A stretch of DNA of 49,811 nucleotides. Origin: Sulfurimonas paralvinellae (GTDB taxonomy: Bacteria; Campylobacterota; Campylobacteria; Campylobacterales; Sulfurimonadaceae). The number at the start of each line of letters is the position of its first letter. Positions within the stretch are counted from its first letter, which is position 1. The translations under genes and the position numbers were made by a program. This document shows positions 22,764-32,190 of this stretch, one piece after another. The stretch lies in assembly GCF_014905135.1 (NCBI RefSeq), contig NZ_CP041407.1, positions 1-49,811 of the forward strand. Direction: 5' to 3'. The notes under the pieces were generated by a model, which saw only the letters and a list, made by a program, of their open reading frames with translations, was not told the origin of the DNA and did no database searches.

Positions 22764-25037
22764 TTATATATGCAATGCGTAATACGCTTGACCTAGCGAT
22801 ATTCCACCATCATTAATCGGAGTTTGATGCTGAATATAGTATCTCATACTATTTTTCTTCAACTGTTCAATACACTTTTGCAATAAAAGCTTATTTTGAA
22901 ATACTCCGCCACTTAACACCACTGGTAATTCTCTATACTCTAAACAGATATCAATTACTATTTTAGCGACTGCATTAATAAACTTAGCAGCTATTTTTTG
23001 TACATCATTTTCACTCATTATCTCTTCAAGCATTATTTTACAATCTATAATACCCTCATTCATTGTATAATGATATGAATCATGAGTCATAATTTTCTCG
23101 GCATAACTCTCAAGCACCAAACCACTTTGTCCTTCATAGAAAACTCCTTGGAGATTGTCGCATAAAGCATAAACTGCATCAAATAACCTTCCAATAGAAG
23201 TGCTTTTAGGGGAGTTAATTGCTCTTTCTCTCATTAAATAAAAAGTTTCTATTTCATTCTTTGTAAAAGATTTTACAAGACTATGATCCATTTGCAGAAT
23301 TTCTGTGATGCTAAAATACTCAAACAACAATGATAATGCTATTCTTCTAGGTTCTTTAATAGCCTTTTCACCTCCAAGAAGAGTAAATTCTTTTAAATGA
23401 ACAATGCGTTCATATTCAGTAGGTGTTGCTAACAAAACTTCACCTCCCCATAATGTGCCATCATCTCCATAACCGGTTCCATCAAAGCAAAATGCTAAAA
23501 CTCTTTCATTTAAATTATACTCTGCCATAACTGAGAGAGCATGAGCATAATGATGTTGCACTTGAATTAACTCAATATGAGTATATTTTTGTATATACTC
23601 TTTTGCCCATTTAGTTGTTTCATATTTTGGATGCTTATCACAGACTAAAATATCTGGTTCAAAATCATAAAACCTTTTAAAAGTTTCAACAGTCCGTAAA
23701 AAATAATCAAATGCCTCTAAGGAGTTCAAATCTCCAATATGTGGAGAAACAATTATATTATTATCAAACGCTAATGTAATTGTATTTTTTTGATTAGCTC
23801 CCAGAGCAAGTACTTTTTTCTTGCTCTTATTTTGCAAATAAAAACTTTTAGGAGTATATCCGCGTGAGAGTCTTAAAAATATAGGTTCTCCATAAACATC
23901 CATAACTACACTGTCATCACAAGCGTTAATGATCTCTCTATTATGCGTTAAAGAAGTTTGTGCAACTAAATGCAGTTTTTTAAACAGTTCTTTGTCGTCC
24001 CTGATAATTGGTTCATCACTTAGATTGGCACTTGTTGCTACAAGAGGTTTTTTAACCTCTTGTAAAAGTAACTCATGCAAAGGTGTATAAGGTAAAAAGA
24101 CACCTATCCTATCAATCTCAGGTGCTATAAATTTAGATAAATATCTACTCTTATTTTTTTGAACAACAACAATTGGACGCTCTTTTGCAACTATCAATTT
24201 TTCTTCTGTTTTAGATAATTTTGTTACTTTCTTTATACAACTTATACTTGGAAACATTACAGCTAAAGGCTTTTTTTGTCGATGCTTATGCAATCTCAAT
24301 GCTAGTACGGCAGCATCATTTGTCGCATCACAAATAAGATGAAAGCCTCCCATACCTTTTACTGCAATTGTCTTTCCATCATTTATATATTGCACGGCAA
24401 TTTTTACAAGACCTTGGTCATTTTCAAAATCATCTTCCATTAAATTTATGATTTTTAAATTTGGACCACAATCAAAACAGCCTATTGGTTGAGCATGATA
24501 TCGTCTATTAGTCGGATCATTATACTCTTCTGTACAAGCCTCACACATATTAAAATGCTCCATCGAGGTGTTATGTCTGTCATAAGGAAGATTATCTATT
24601 ATTGTATATCTAGGACCACAATTCGTACAGTTTATAAAAGGATATTTATATCTTCTGTTGTGGACATCATTCATCTCTGCTCTACACTCGTCACAAAGTG
24701 AAATATCAGGAGAGACCATTGTTTGCAATGTTGTAGTTTCAGAATGAATGATAGAAAACATTTCATCATTTACAAGATCTATATCCTGTTGTTCTATATA
24801 ATCAATACGAGCTAATGAGGGGCTATTTAATTTTAAATCATTGATAAATTGCGATAATTTTGCATTCTTTCCTTCTACTTCAATAACAACGCCCCTACCA
24901 TCATTAAATACGAAACCTTTTAATGAATACTTTATTGCCAACTGATAGACAAAAGGTCGAAATCCAACGCCTTGAACTATTCCAAAAATATGAAGCTTTA
25001 CTCTTTTTTTAGATGTAGACTCCACCGACAACGGCAT
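22764..25037 (-). CDS. hypF: HypF carbamoyltransferase
   Basis: About 757 aa. Domains in order: acylphosphatase (GIVQGVGFRPFVYQLA), two zinc fingers with four CxxC pairs (CDECRAEM...CTNCGPRY...CEACTEEY...CFDCGPN), a YrdC-like domain (LHKHRQKKPLAVMFPS), and the carbamoyltransferase/Kae1-like part with QVQHHYAHALSVMAE, FDGTGYGDDGTLWGGE and GGVFQNKLLL. It supplies carbamoyl groups for cyanide ligands via HypE. The start is uncertain: ATG 25037 has the SD AAGGAG only 1 nt away, while TTG 25031 has ideal spacing; an in-frame TTG also lies at 25049. It overlaps hydE. Confidence 0.93.
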   Translation of the reverse strand: MPLSVESTSKKRVKLHIFGIVQGVGFRPFVYQLAIKYSLKGFVFNDGRGVVIEVEGKNAKLSQFINDLKLNSPSLARIDYIEQQDIDLVNDEMFSIIHSETTTLQTMVSPDISLCDECRAEMNDVHNRRYKYPFINCTNCGPRYTIIDNLPYDRHNTSMEHFNMCEACTEEYNDPTNRRYHAQPIGCFDCGPNLKIINLMEDDFENDQGLVKIAVQYINDGKTIAVKGMGGFHLICDATNDAAVLALRLHKHRQKKPLAVMFPSISCIKKVTKLSKTEEKLIVAKERPIVVVQKNKSRYLSKFIAPEIDRIGVFLPYTPLHELLLQEVKKPLVATSANLSDEPIIRDDKELFKKLHLVAQTSLTHNREIINACDDSVVMDVYGEPIFLRLSRGYTPKSFYLQNKSKKKVLALGANQKNTITLAFDNNIIVSPHIGDLNSLEAFDYFLRTVETFKRFYDFEPDILVCDKHPKYETTKWAKEYIQKYTHIELIQVQHHYAHALSVMAEYNLNERVLAFCFDGTGYGDDGTLWGGEVLLATPTEYERIVHLKEFTLLGGEKAIKEPRRIALSLLFEYFSITEILQMDHSLVKSFTKNEIETFYLMRERAINSPKSTSIGRLFDAVYALCDNLQGVFYEGQSGLVLESYAEKIMTHDSYHYTMNEGIIDCKIMLEEIMSENDVQKIAAKFINAVAKIVIDICLEYRELPVVLSGGVFQNKLLLQKCIEQLKKNSMRYYIQHQTPINDGGISLGQAYYALHI

Positions 25038-26934
25038 TCTCCTTACCAATTGGATAATTTTTACTCATATACGGAGGTGCTACTTTTAAATTTCTTTGCA
25101 TTCTTGAAAATAGTGACTGATTTGCAAAATGAGTACCGCATAATATTGTTTCTGTCGCTTTTGTTTTTGATTTCAATTCACCAATTATTTCAGAAAAGTA
25201 ATCCCCAAAACTTTCAAAAATCGAATACGCTAATATTGGAGTACTAACGTCTGCAAGCTGATAAGAGATAATACTTGAAATAAAGGCAACATGATCGAAA
25301 CGATTATCTTTTACATGTGTGTCAATTTGTATGCCTCCCTTACCAACAAACTTCATGGCCTCTTTGATAACTCCTCGCATTGATTGGTCGTCAAGTCCTA
25401 AAACAATTGCTACCGATTCAAAAAGTTTAACATCGTCTCTATCTTGCAATGCTTCAAGTTGTGCATAGATATCAGGTATTTTATTCTTGAGATTATTTAC
25501 AAGCCTGTCTGATCCTTCGCGAAGTTCTGCCATGTTTTGAAGAAGGTTTTCACTACTAAAGTGTTTTGGAGGAACAATTCTAAGCACATTCTTTCCATCA
25601 TAATATAAAAAAGACGGCTCTTCATCAAAATAGGCCCCAACACATTTTTTATTAAAAAGATTATGCTCAGCAATAACAGACATAAAAGATGCTTCATCTT
25701 CAGAGTAATATTTTTGATTATTATGATATTTTTCAGTAGTACCTTCCAAAACATTGGCACTCATAACTTCAACACTATTAAAATGCTCCATTCTATCAAA
25801 AAACATCATATCGCCTTGTGGTATACCGGCGAACTCATTAGCAATACTAACTACATTTTTTGCTATAAGATTATGTGAAGGAAAGGATACTCTTTCCCCT
25901 TCCGCAATAAATTGAATATCTTTGTTGATAAAGAAACGCATATCTTTTTGAGACTTTACATTCAAATCGTAATCCATAAGCATATCAGCATCACAGTTTT
26001 CATCAACATCTTCATAAGCTATAAAATCAACACCTAGTTTTTGTAGTTCTGCTCCGAGTAAAATAGTGAAACCATCATCAGGATACTTTACATAGCATGT
26101 ATTAGCATTACTTAATGTTTTGAGTTCTTCATTTTTCAGTGTTACATGTAGTATCGGCCTTTCAATGCTTAGCAGTGCTTGAAACTCTTCTGTTATCAAA
26201 GAGAGGTGATCTGTAATTTTAGATGCATTTATCATTATCAAAATAGAATCATTATTTAACTGTGTATGCTTATAAAATATACGATATCCAAAAGTTGTTT
26301 TCATAAGTAATTTTTTATCATCTAGTATTGCTTTTGCTGCCACTTCAAACATTGTTCTAAAACTACCGGGGTCATTTGCATATCGCTCTGTTGTTTTATT
26401 TACAAGACGAACAGGAACGCCACATGAATGGCATGAATTTAATGAATGAGACTCTCTTAAACCGACTTGATCCATTTCTGCTTCGCATTCGCTGCATGGA
26501 CGCAAAAATTTAAAAGATGTATTTTCTCTTGTATATGGATACTCAGTTAAAAAGCTGTAATTTCCGCCACAACAACTACATGAAATGAAAGGATAATAAT
26601 ATCTGCGTGAACTTACATCAAAAAGCTCTTTTTGACAACTCGGGCAAAGCCCTAAATTCAGTGGATATTTTAAGTCAAATTCCGGCAATTTTTCAACTTT
26701 TTCATCATTTTCACTATAGGAAGATGACTTTAAAAAAAGTGAAGCGGGTAACCTCTGTGCAAGTGAATCAAGACACGCTTGAAGTTTTTCATGTTCTGAG
26801 TCAAAAGCACATATTATTTTACCATTATCCATCGATATGTCGCAAGGAATATTAAATTCACGACAAAACGCTGTAATATAATTAGAAATATATTTTTGTT
26901 TTGTTGTAATGCGAAGTTCGAGTATGAAAGCCAT
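25009..26934 (-). CDS. hydE: HydE: HypF-like pseudoenzyme of the hyd operon
   Basis: 641 aa. Full-length alignment by eye to the neighbouring HypF is possible. Both zinc fingers are kept (CPSCQKEL...CSCCGGNY...CSECEAEM...CHSCG). EDEASFMSVIAEHN aligns with HypF HHYAHALSVMAEYN, so the metal-binding histidines are lost. CGTHFANQSLF aligns with SGGVFQNKLLL. The acylphosphatase-like N-terminus and the YrdC part are also degenerate. The gene position after hydC and its length suggest the epsilonproteobacterial HydE, whose exact role is not known. It probably binds HypE or precursor without carbamoyl transfer. Overlaps hypF. Confidence 0.65.
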   Translation of the reverse strand: MAFILELRITTKQKYISNYITAFCREFNIPCDISMDNGKIICAFDSEHEKLQACLDSLAQRLPASLFLKSSSYSENDEKVEKLPEFDLKYPLNLGLCPSCQKELFDVSSRRYYYPFISCSCCGGNYSFLTEYPYTRENTSFKFLRPCSECEAEMDQVGLRESHSLNSCHSCGVPVRLVNKTTERYANDPGSFRTMFEVAAKAILDDKKLLMKTTFGYRIFYKHTQLNNDSILIMINASKITDHLSLITEEFQALLSIERPILHVTLKNEELKTLSNANTCYVKYPDDGFTILLGAELQKLGVDFIAYEDVDENCDADMLMDYDLNVKSQKDMRFFINKDIQFIAEGERVSFPSHNLIAKNVVSIANEFAGIPQGDMMFFDRMEHFNSVEVMSANVLEGTTEKYHNNQKYYSEDEASFMSVIAEHNLFNKKCVGAYFDEEPSFLYYDGKNVLRIVPPKHFSSENLLQNMAELREGSDRLVNNLKNKIPDIYAQLEALQDRDDVKLFESVAIVLGLDDQSMRGVIKEAMKFVGKGGIQIDTHVKDNRFDHVAFISSIISYQLADVSTPILAYSIFESFGDYFSEIIGELKSKTKATETILCGTHFANQSLFSRMQRNLKVAPPYMSKNYPIGKENAVVGGVYI

Positions 26935-26983
26935 GAGTAACCTTTATGATTTTTTAAATAAAGAAAAGATAAAAAAGAAATGA

Positions 26984-27022
26984 AACAAAAAAAGAGGTAA
27001 AGCCTAAGCTTTATCCTCTTTT
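26984..27022 (-). terminator. Rho-independent terminator at the end of hydC
   Basis: On the minus strand, a 14-bp stem with one bulge (plus-strand arms 26990-27003 and 27008-27022, loop CTAA) is followed by a run of seven T. It spans the hydC stop codon and lies 50 bp before hydE. It would lower expression of hydE-hypF-protease compared with hydABC. Confidence 0.65.
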
Positions 27023-27735
27023 ACAAATTTACTACCACCGACAACAATGGCAATATCACCTTCTTTCCAATAAATAGTACGCCATACCTGATAATATATA
27101 TGGAAAACTACCCATGCAATAATCCACCACATTGTGTAATGGTGTACAATTCTTACATCCATAATAGTTGCAGTTGGTCCTCCACCAGCTATCCAAGCTG
27201 ATACTGGTATTGTCCAATCAGTTACCAGATGCAGCATGGCAGGCCACCATGTACCGATTGAACTCTCACCAGATTCTAAACCATGTACATACAACTGTAA
27301 CCCGGTAAAGAGCATCCATGCTAAAAGCAGATGAAAAATTGAAAAATATACAGTATTAAAACTATCACTATGTGTAGAATCAAATTTCTTACGGCGATTG
27401 AGTGTAAGAAGATTTAAAAAAACCTCAATAAACTCTTTTATATTCTTAGCTGTCGGCAAAACCTTTTTATATGGCTTTTCAAAGCGTGAAAAGAAATAGA
27501 GGTATGCTACTATTATTGATGTCACATCAAATATAATCGCAACCATAAAGTGTCCCCATCGATTCCATGCCATAACATACTTATCGACTGCACCATCAGC
27601 CATAAATGTTTCATAATAAGGATGCCCAATATAAAGTCCTGTAATAACAGCGACTATCATTGATATGACATTTATCCAATGGATTATACGCATTGTACCT
27701 GTCATACGTTTAACTTGTCTGTGACCAGCTTTCAT
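27004..27735 (-). CDS. hydC: Hydrogenase cytochrome b subunit HydC
   Basis: 243 aa, four membrane helices at about residues 14-34, 61-82, 128-151 and 200-218. Conserved His residues in IIHWINVIS, GHFMVAIIF, FHLLLAW, VHHYTMWW and WVVFHIYY fit two b haems. It anchors HydAB on the periplasmic face of the inner membrane and passes electrons from H2 to the quinone pool. It lies 11 nt after hydB. The stop codon is inside a terminator hairpin. Confidence 0.92.
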   Translation of the reverse strand: MKAGHRQVKRMTGTMRIIHWINVISMIVAVITGLYIGHPYYETFMADGAVDKYVMAWNRWGHFMVAIIFDVTSIIVAYLYFFSRFEKPYKKVLPTAKNIKEFIEVFLNLLTLNRRKKFDSTHSDSFNTVYFSIFHLLLAWMLFTGLQLYVHGLESGESSIGTWWPAMLHLVTDWTIPVSAWIAGGGPTATIMDVRIVHHYTMWWIIAWVVFHIYYQVWRTIYWKEGDIAIVVGGSKFVKEDKA

Positions 27736-27746
27736 AATAGACTCCT

Positions 27747-29525
27747 TTAGATACTACATTGCGTATCTATCTTATAGACACCTAATTCTTTACCCTTAGT
27801 ATCTACTACATGCACAGCACAAGCGATACAAGGGTCAAAACTATGAATTGTACGAATAATTTCTAAAGGTTGTTCAGGTTCTGCGACTTTTGTACCTATC
27901 AATGAAGCTTCATATGCACCTAAACGCCCTTTATAATCACGAGGTGCTGCATTCCATGTTGAAGGAACAACCGCTTGATAATTAACAATTTTTCCATTCT
28001 CAATTTTCACCCAGTGACCTAATGCACCACGAGGTGCTTCTGCAAGTCCCATTCCCTTAGTTTTAACACTTACTTTGTCAAAATCAAATTCTGTCCAAGT
28101 GCTTAAATCTCCTGCAGCAACATTTGCTGCCAATTCATCTGCCCACTCAACCATTACATCAGCCATTAACTCAGTCTCTATAGCACGAGCTGCCGTACGA
28201 CCGACTGTACTAAAAAGAACACTTATAGGAAGATTTCCTCGTTTAAGGAAATTTGTTACATATTTAGTTATTCTTTCATCTTTACGTGCTACGCCGACAA
28301 CCATACGGGCTAAAGGTCCTACTTCAACACGCGTATCATTATATATAGGTGATTTAATCCAAGAGTATTTCTCATTTGTTTTTAAATACGCTATTCCATC
28401 TTCACGTTTATCTAAACCTGTATATTTTGGAATTGTTTGTCCATCATATGGGTGTAAAGGATTTTTCCCTTCATACCAAGAGTGTGTCACATCTTCTGCA
28501 ACCTTCTCAGGATCAACATCTTCAACTTTAGAAATATCTCCTCCATAAACTATACCACTTGGGAAAAGTAAAGCTGATTTATAAAATCCAGTGTCATCTA
28601 AACGGAAATCACCATAACTCATATAGTTAAGGAGACCACCACCTGTTCCACCTACACCTTTACCTTGCATAAGTTCTGTAAATGTAGCTTTGGAATCAGT
28701 CGCTTCATCCGCATACATGGTACCTGCCATATATACATCCGGTAAATAGGCTTTTTTAACAAATTCTGTTGATTCTTTAAGAAGATTTTTAAACAGAGCG
28801 ATACGCGCAGGATTTTGGATATCTTGAACACAAGTTACACCACCAACAACAATAGACTGTGGATGTGGATTCTTACCACCAAAAATTGCCTGCATTTTTG
28901 CCATATCACGCTGGATGTCAAGTGCTTTTAAATAATGAGCCACACCAATAAGGTTTTGTTCTGGTGTCAATTTATAGTGTTTATTCCCCCAATATCCATT
29001 TCCAAAGATTCCTAAGCGTCCTTGTTTGACAAATTTGGCTACTCTCTCTTTAATCTCTGCAAAATGTCCTTCACCTTCTATATAAGGTGTAGTTCCTGCT
29101 ACTTTTGCCCACTTTTGAGCTTCTTGTGCTGTTTTTGCAGGATCAGCAGAAAGTGCAGATACAACATCAACAAAATCAAGCGCATGAAGATGGTAAAAAT
29201 GTACCAAGTGGTCATGTACATATAAAGAACCTTGGATAAGGTTACGAACTATTCTTGCATTTTTAGGAATTGTAATGCCAAAAGCATCCTCTACACCCTC
29301 AATTGAACGCTGATAGTGGGTTCCTGTACAAACTCCACAAATACGCATAGCTAAAAGTCCTGCATCTCTTGGATCTCTTCCTTGAAGAATAGTTTCAATT
29401 CCTCTAAACATTGTAGAAGAACTATATGCATCGACAATTGTATTGTTCTCATCAATCATTGCTTCTATTCTTAAGTGACCTTCAATTCTTGTAATAGGAT
29501 CTACTACTATATGTTTCTTTGCCAT
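27747..29525 (-). CDS. hydB: [NiFe] uptake hydrogenase large subunit HydB
   Basis: 592 aa. The N-terminal site motif RICGVCTGTHYQ (about 61-72) and the C-terminal DPCIACAVH supply the four nickel cysteines. After the final His comes a ~20-residue tail (VVDTKGKELGVYKIDTQCSI) that an endopeptidase must remove. EAPRGALGHW, a conserved active-site region, is present. It is the catalytic subunit of the membrane-bound, quinone-linked group 1 hydrogenase. Its start overlaps the hydA stop by one base. It probably travels folded through Tat with HydA. Confidence 0.95.
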   Translation of the reverse strand: MAKKHIVVDPITRIEGHLRIEAMIDENNTIVDAYSSSTMFRGIETILQGRDPRDAGLLAMRICGVCTGTHYQRSIEGVEDAFGITIPKNARIVRNLIQGSLYVHDHLVHFYHLHALDFVDVVSALSADPAKTAQEAQKWAKVAGTTPYIEGEGHFAEIKERVAKFVKQGRLGIFGNGYWGNKHYKLTPEQNLIGVAHYLKALDIQRDMAKMQAIFGGKNPHPQSIVVGGVTCVQDIQNPARIALFKNLLKESTEFVKKAYLPDVYMAGTMYADEATDSKATFTELMQGKGVGGTGGGLLNYMSYGDFRLDDTGFYKSALLFPSGIVYGGDISKVEDVDPEKVAEDVTHSWYEGKNPLHPYDGQTIPKYTGLDKREDGIAYLKTNEKYSWIKSPIYNDTRVEVGPLARMVVGVARKDERITKYVTNFLKRGNLPISVLFSTVGRTAARAIETELMADVMVEWADELAANVAAGDLSTWTEFDFDKVSVKTKGMGLAEAPRGALGHWVKIENGKIVNYQAVVPSTWNAAPRDYKGRLGAYEASLIGTKVAEPEQPLEIIRTIHSFDPCIACAVHVVDTKGKELGVYKIDTQCSI

Positions 29526-30760
29526 TATGCTTCTCCTCCATCTTCTTTTTTACCTGCAAAGGCACTTGCTGCTGCATGAATACCAATTCCTATACCAGCT
29601 GCTGTTAACAGCCCTAGGCCAAATTCGTCAACAGTTTTCTCTACACCACCTGTAGGTGCTTTTATTTTTGCATCTGCCATTGGTCTTTCATAGGCATATT
29701 TATCCCAGAAATCTGGCTCAGAACATCCTATACAACCACGACCAACACCAATAGGCCAGTTTACACCTTCATTGTAACGAACGATTGAACAATTATTAAA
29801 TGTCATAGGTCCCTTACAGCCCATTTTATAAAGACAGAAGTTATTTTTTGCACCCTCATCACCCCACTCTTCTACATACTCACCAGCATCAAAGTGTGCA
29901 CGTCTTTCACAGTTATCATGAATTCTATAGCCAAATGCAAATTTAGGGCGCAATAGAGAATCAAGTTCAGGCACCTGACCAGTTAGAATATAATGGATAA
30001 TTACTCCAACCATGTTAGCAGGGTTTGCCGGGCATGCAGGAATATTAATAAGAGGTTTCCCTTTTATAACATCCATTACACCAACGGCACCAGTTGGATT
30101 AGGAGCTGCTGCTGGAACACCACCAAATGTAGCACAAGAGCCAACCGCAACAACAGCTGCTGAATGCTTCGCAACACGGACAAGGTGATCATGCATTGTT
30201 TCGCCACTTGCTCCAATTGTACCAAATTGACCATTCATGCCTAAAGGAACTGATCCTTCAACAAAAAGTAAATATTTGTCTTTGAAATGTTCAATTGCTT
30301 CTTCAAGTTGTTTCTCTGCCTGATGCCCCGAAGCAGCTTGTAATGTTTCATGAAATTCAAGTGAGATGATATCTAAAACAATTTCATCAATTTTTGGTCC
30401 ATCTGAACGTAGTAATGCTTCTGAATTTCCAGCACAATCTTGGAGTTCCAGCCAAATAACCGGAGCCCTGTTCATCATCAATGCCGCATCAGCCACTAGA
30501 GGAGTAAAAGAAGCCGGCAACATCAGCATACCTGTCACAGCACTAGCCCACTTTAAAAAGTCACGTCTTTCTATTCCTTGTGTTTCCAACACATCACCTA
30601 TGTCTAAACGGTTATTTATAGGTTGTTGTGTTTTTAGTTCTTCTATACGTGCCTGACAAGTTTGAAACAACTTGTCATAATAAGCATCACCTTTGTTCGT
30701 CTCAACACGTGCGCTTTTAGATGTAAAAAGCTTTTTCACGCCTTCAATTCTATCTGACAT
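29525..30760 (-). CDS. hydA: [NiFe] uptake hydrogenase small subunit HydA
   Basis: 411 aa from the ATG at 30760, which has SD AAGGAG; a GTG at 30796 lies over the operator and lacks an SD. A long N-region leads to the Tat motif ERRDFLKW (about 64-71) and a hydrophobic stretch. Cluster ligands are visible: GSCATFGG, PACPANP, HDNCERRAHFDAGEYVEEWG, MGCKGP and GCIGCSEPDF. The proximal-cluster motif reads CAGN (residues 109-112) where CxGC is usual. A C-terminal membrane helix (GLGLLTAAGIGIGIHAAASAF) anchors it. It transfers electrons from HydB to HydC. Confidence 0.94.
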   Translation of the reverse strand: MSDRIEGVKKLFTSKSARVETNKGDAYYDKLFQTCQARIEELKTQQPINNRLDIGDVLETQGIERRDFLKWASAVTGMLMLPASFTPLVADAALMMNRAPVIWLELQDCAGNSEALLRSDGPKIDEIVLDIISLEFHETLQAASGHQAEKQLEEAIEHFKDKYLLFVEGSVPLGMNGQFGTIGASGETMHDHLVRVAKHSAAVVAVGSCATFGGVPAAAPNPTGAVGVMDVIKGKPLINIPACPANPANMVGVIIHYILTGQVPELDSLLRPKFAFGYRIHDNCERRAHFDAGEYVEEWGDEGAKNNFCLYKMGCKGPMTFNNCSIVRYNEGVNWPIGVGRGCIGCSEPDFWDKYAYERPMADAKIKAPTGGVEKTVDEFGLGLLTAAGIGIGIHAAASAFAGKKEDGGEA

Positions 30761-30781
30761 TGCCAACTCCTTTTTTAATAA

Positions 30782-30795
30782 TGAATAATCATTCA
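30782..30795. promoter_or_regulatory. Palindromic operator upstream of hydA
   Basis: TGAATAATCATTCA, a 5-4-5 inverted repeat, 13 of 14 identical with the reverse complement of the site upstream of the hyp operon (20858-20871). It begins 21 bp before the hydA start and adjoins a -10-like TACTAT on the minus strand, so a bound repressor would cover the transcription start. Confidence 0.55.
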
Positions 30796-30891
30796 CTATA
30801 GTAGCGGCTAATAACTTAAAGTAATATTAGTTTTATTAATATAAATTGAAATATGAACTTTCTTATATTGATTTCGGACTAAACGTAATAT

Positions 30892-32190
30892 TTAATGCGT
30901 TGTACATACTGAGCAGACATCAAAAGTGCGGAAAATGAAAAGGGCATCTTTTTTAGCGAGACCTTGCATTGCTTGCTGTACAGGTGTAGGGGTTTGTGGT
31001 GTAGAACTTCCAATATTAAATTGTGTAGGCGTTGTAATATGGTATTGACTTATCATACCATTTTTTAATTCAATTTTATGAAGTAACGGACCACGTGGCG
31101 CCTCTACAACACCTATACCTGTTGCTGATATTTGTTTTATATCAGTAACAGTAACAACTGAGTCTTCATCTATATCAAAATTATCTAAAAGTATTTTTGA
31201 ATACTCCAACAAGTAACCAATCTCAAAAACTCTTGCCATCACTCTTGAGTATGCGCTGTCTTTATATCGTCTGTGCATATTCTTTATAAGGGGAACAGAC
31301 TGTGATAACATACGTCCAAGCGGTCCTGCTTCATAATATTCATTTTTATAGAGAGCATTTTTAGCATAAGTAATTTCCTGTGGAGAATACGCATCAGTAT
31401 CAGAAACATATTTGCTATTAATTCCAAAAGTTCTGGTCCCTTTTAATTTTGACGAATTCGTAAACCCATGCTCTCCAAGTACAATAAACTGATCTTTTGC
31501 AAAACCTTTTGTATGCATACCTGTTTCAATTAAACCTTTTTCCAAGTTTGTCAAATCAGAAGAAAAACCATTAAAATCTTTACAGGATTCAAGTGTAAGA
31601 AATTTATCTAAGCTTATACCTAAAGTTTCCTTTTCAAAAAACTTTATCAATTCTTCAAGTTGACTACGTGCCTGCATTATTTCTATAAATGTTGGATCAC
31701 TTGTCACACCACCTGGTATCATATAAGAGGAATGTGGCCATTGTCCACCGAACACTGCGATCGCTTTTGCAGATAAGGATGCAGCATAAGCCCCTTTGAG
31801 TGGTGTTTTTTCCAGTTTAATACTTATTAGCTTTACAAGTTCTGGAATAATGACCATGTATAACCACTTAAAGTGATTTTGAATCATCTCCATTATCAAA
31901 GTAAACTCACGTATTTTTTGTGCTTTTTGTGTTAATTTTATTTCAAACCCTGCATTTTTATAAGCATCTTCTATTGCTCGTACTGCCGCCATGAGGTGGG
32001 CATGTCCACATATTCCACATACACGAGGAGTAATTACAAGTGCATCAAGTGCATTTTTGCCTTTTAAAATAGATTCCATCCCTCTAAAATGAGGAAATGT
32101 TATCGTTGCAAAATCAACTTTATCGTCTTTAATATCAAAATATACAGAGGCTTCACCTTCAATATGTTCAAGGAGTTGTTTTGTAATCAA
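30892..32190 (-). CDS. hupV: Cytoplasmic group 2 (sensor-type) [NiFe] hydrogenase large subunit
   Basis: 432 aa, shorter than HydB. RVCGICGHAHLMAAVRAIEDA and the C-terminal DVCSVCTTH carry the nickel cysteines. The protein ends at that His, so there is no tail to remove; regulatory hydrogenases (HupUV/HoxBC) share this trait. Pro in the usual DPC motif is Val. EAPRGPLLH is kept. It overlaps its small subunit by 23 nt and follows the tetR gene in one operon. H2 sensing is the likely role. A group 2 uptake enzyme is the alternative, so the symbol is tentative. Confidence 0.82.
   Translation of the reverse strand: MITKQLLEHIEGEASVYFDIKDDKVDFATITFPHFRGMESILKGKNALDALVITPRVCGICGHAHLMAAVRAIEDAYKNAGFEIKLTQKAQKIREFTLIMEMIQNHFKWLYMVIIPELVKLISIKLEKTPLKGAYAASLSAKAIAVFGGQWPHSSYMIPGGVTSDPTFIEIMQARSQLEELIKFFEKETLGISLDKFLTLESCKDFNGFSSDLTNLEKGLIETGMHTKGFAKDQFIVLGEHGFTNSSKLKGTRTFGINSKYVSDTDAYSPQEITYAKNALYKNEYYEAGPLGRMLSQSVPLIKNMHRRYKDSAYSRVMARVFEIGYLLEYSKILLDNFDIDEDSVVTVTDIKQISATGIGVVEAPRGPLLHKIELKNGMISQYHITTPTQFNIGSSTPQTPTPVQQAMQGLAKKDALFIFRTFDVCSVCTTH

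Noticed and set aside
30761-30796. GTG start for hydA adding 12 residues
   Set aside because: It lies on the operator-like palindrome and has no SD, while the ATG at 30760 has AAGGAG at ideal spacing.
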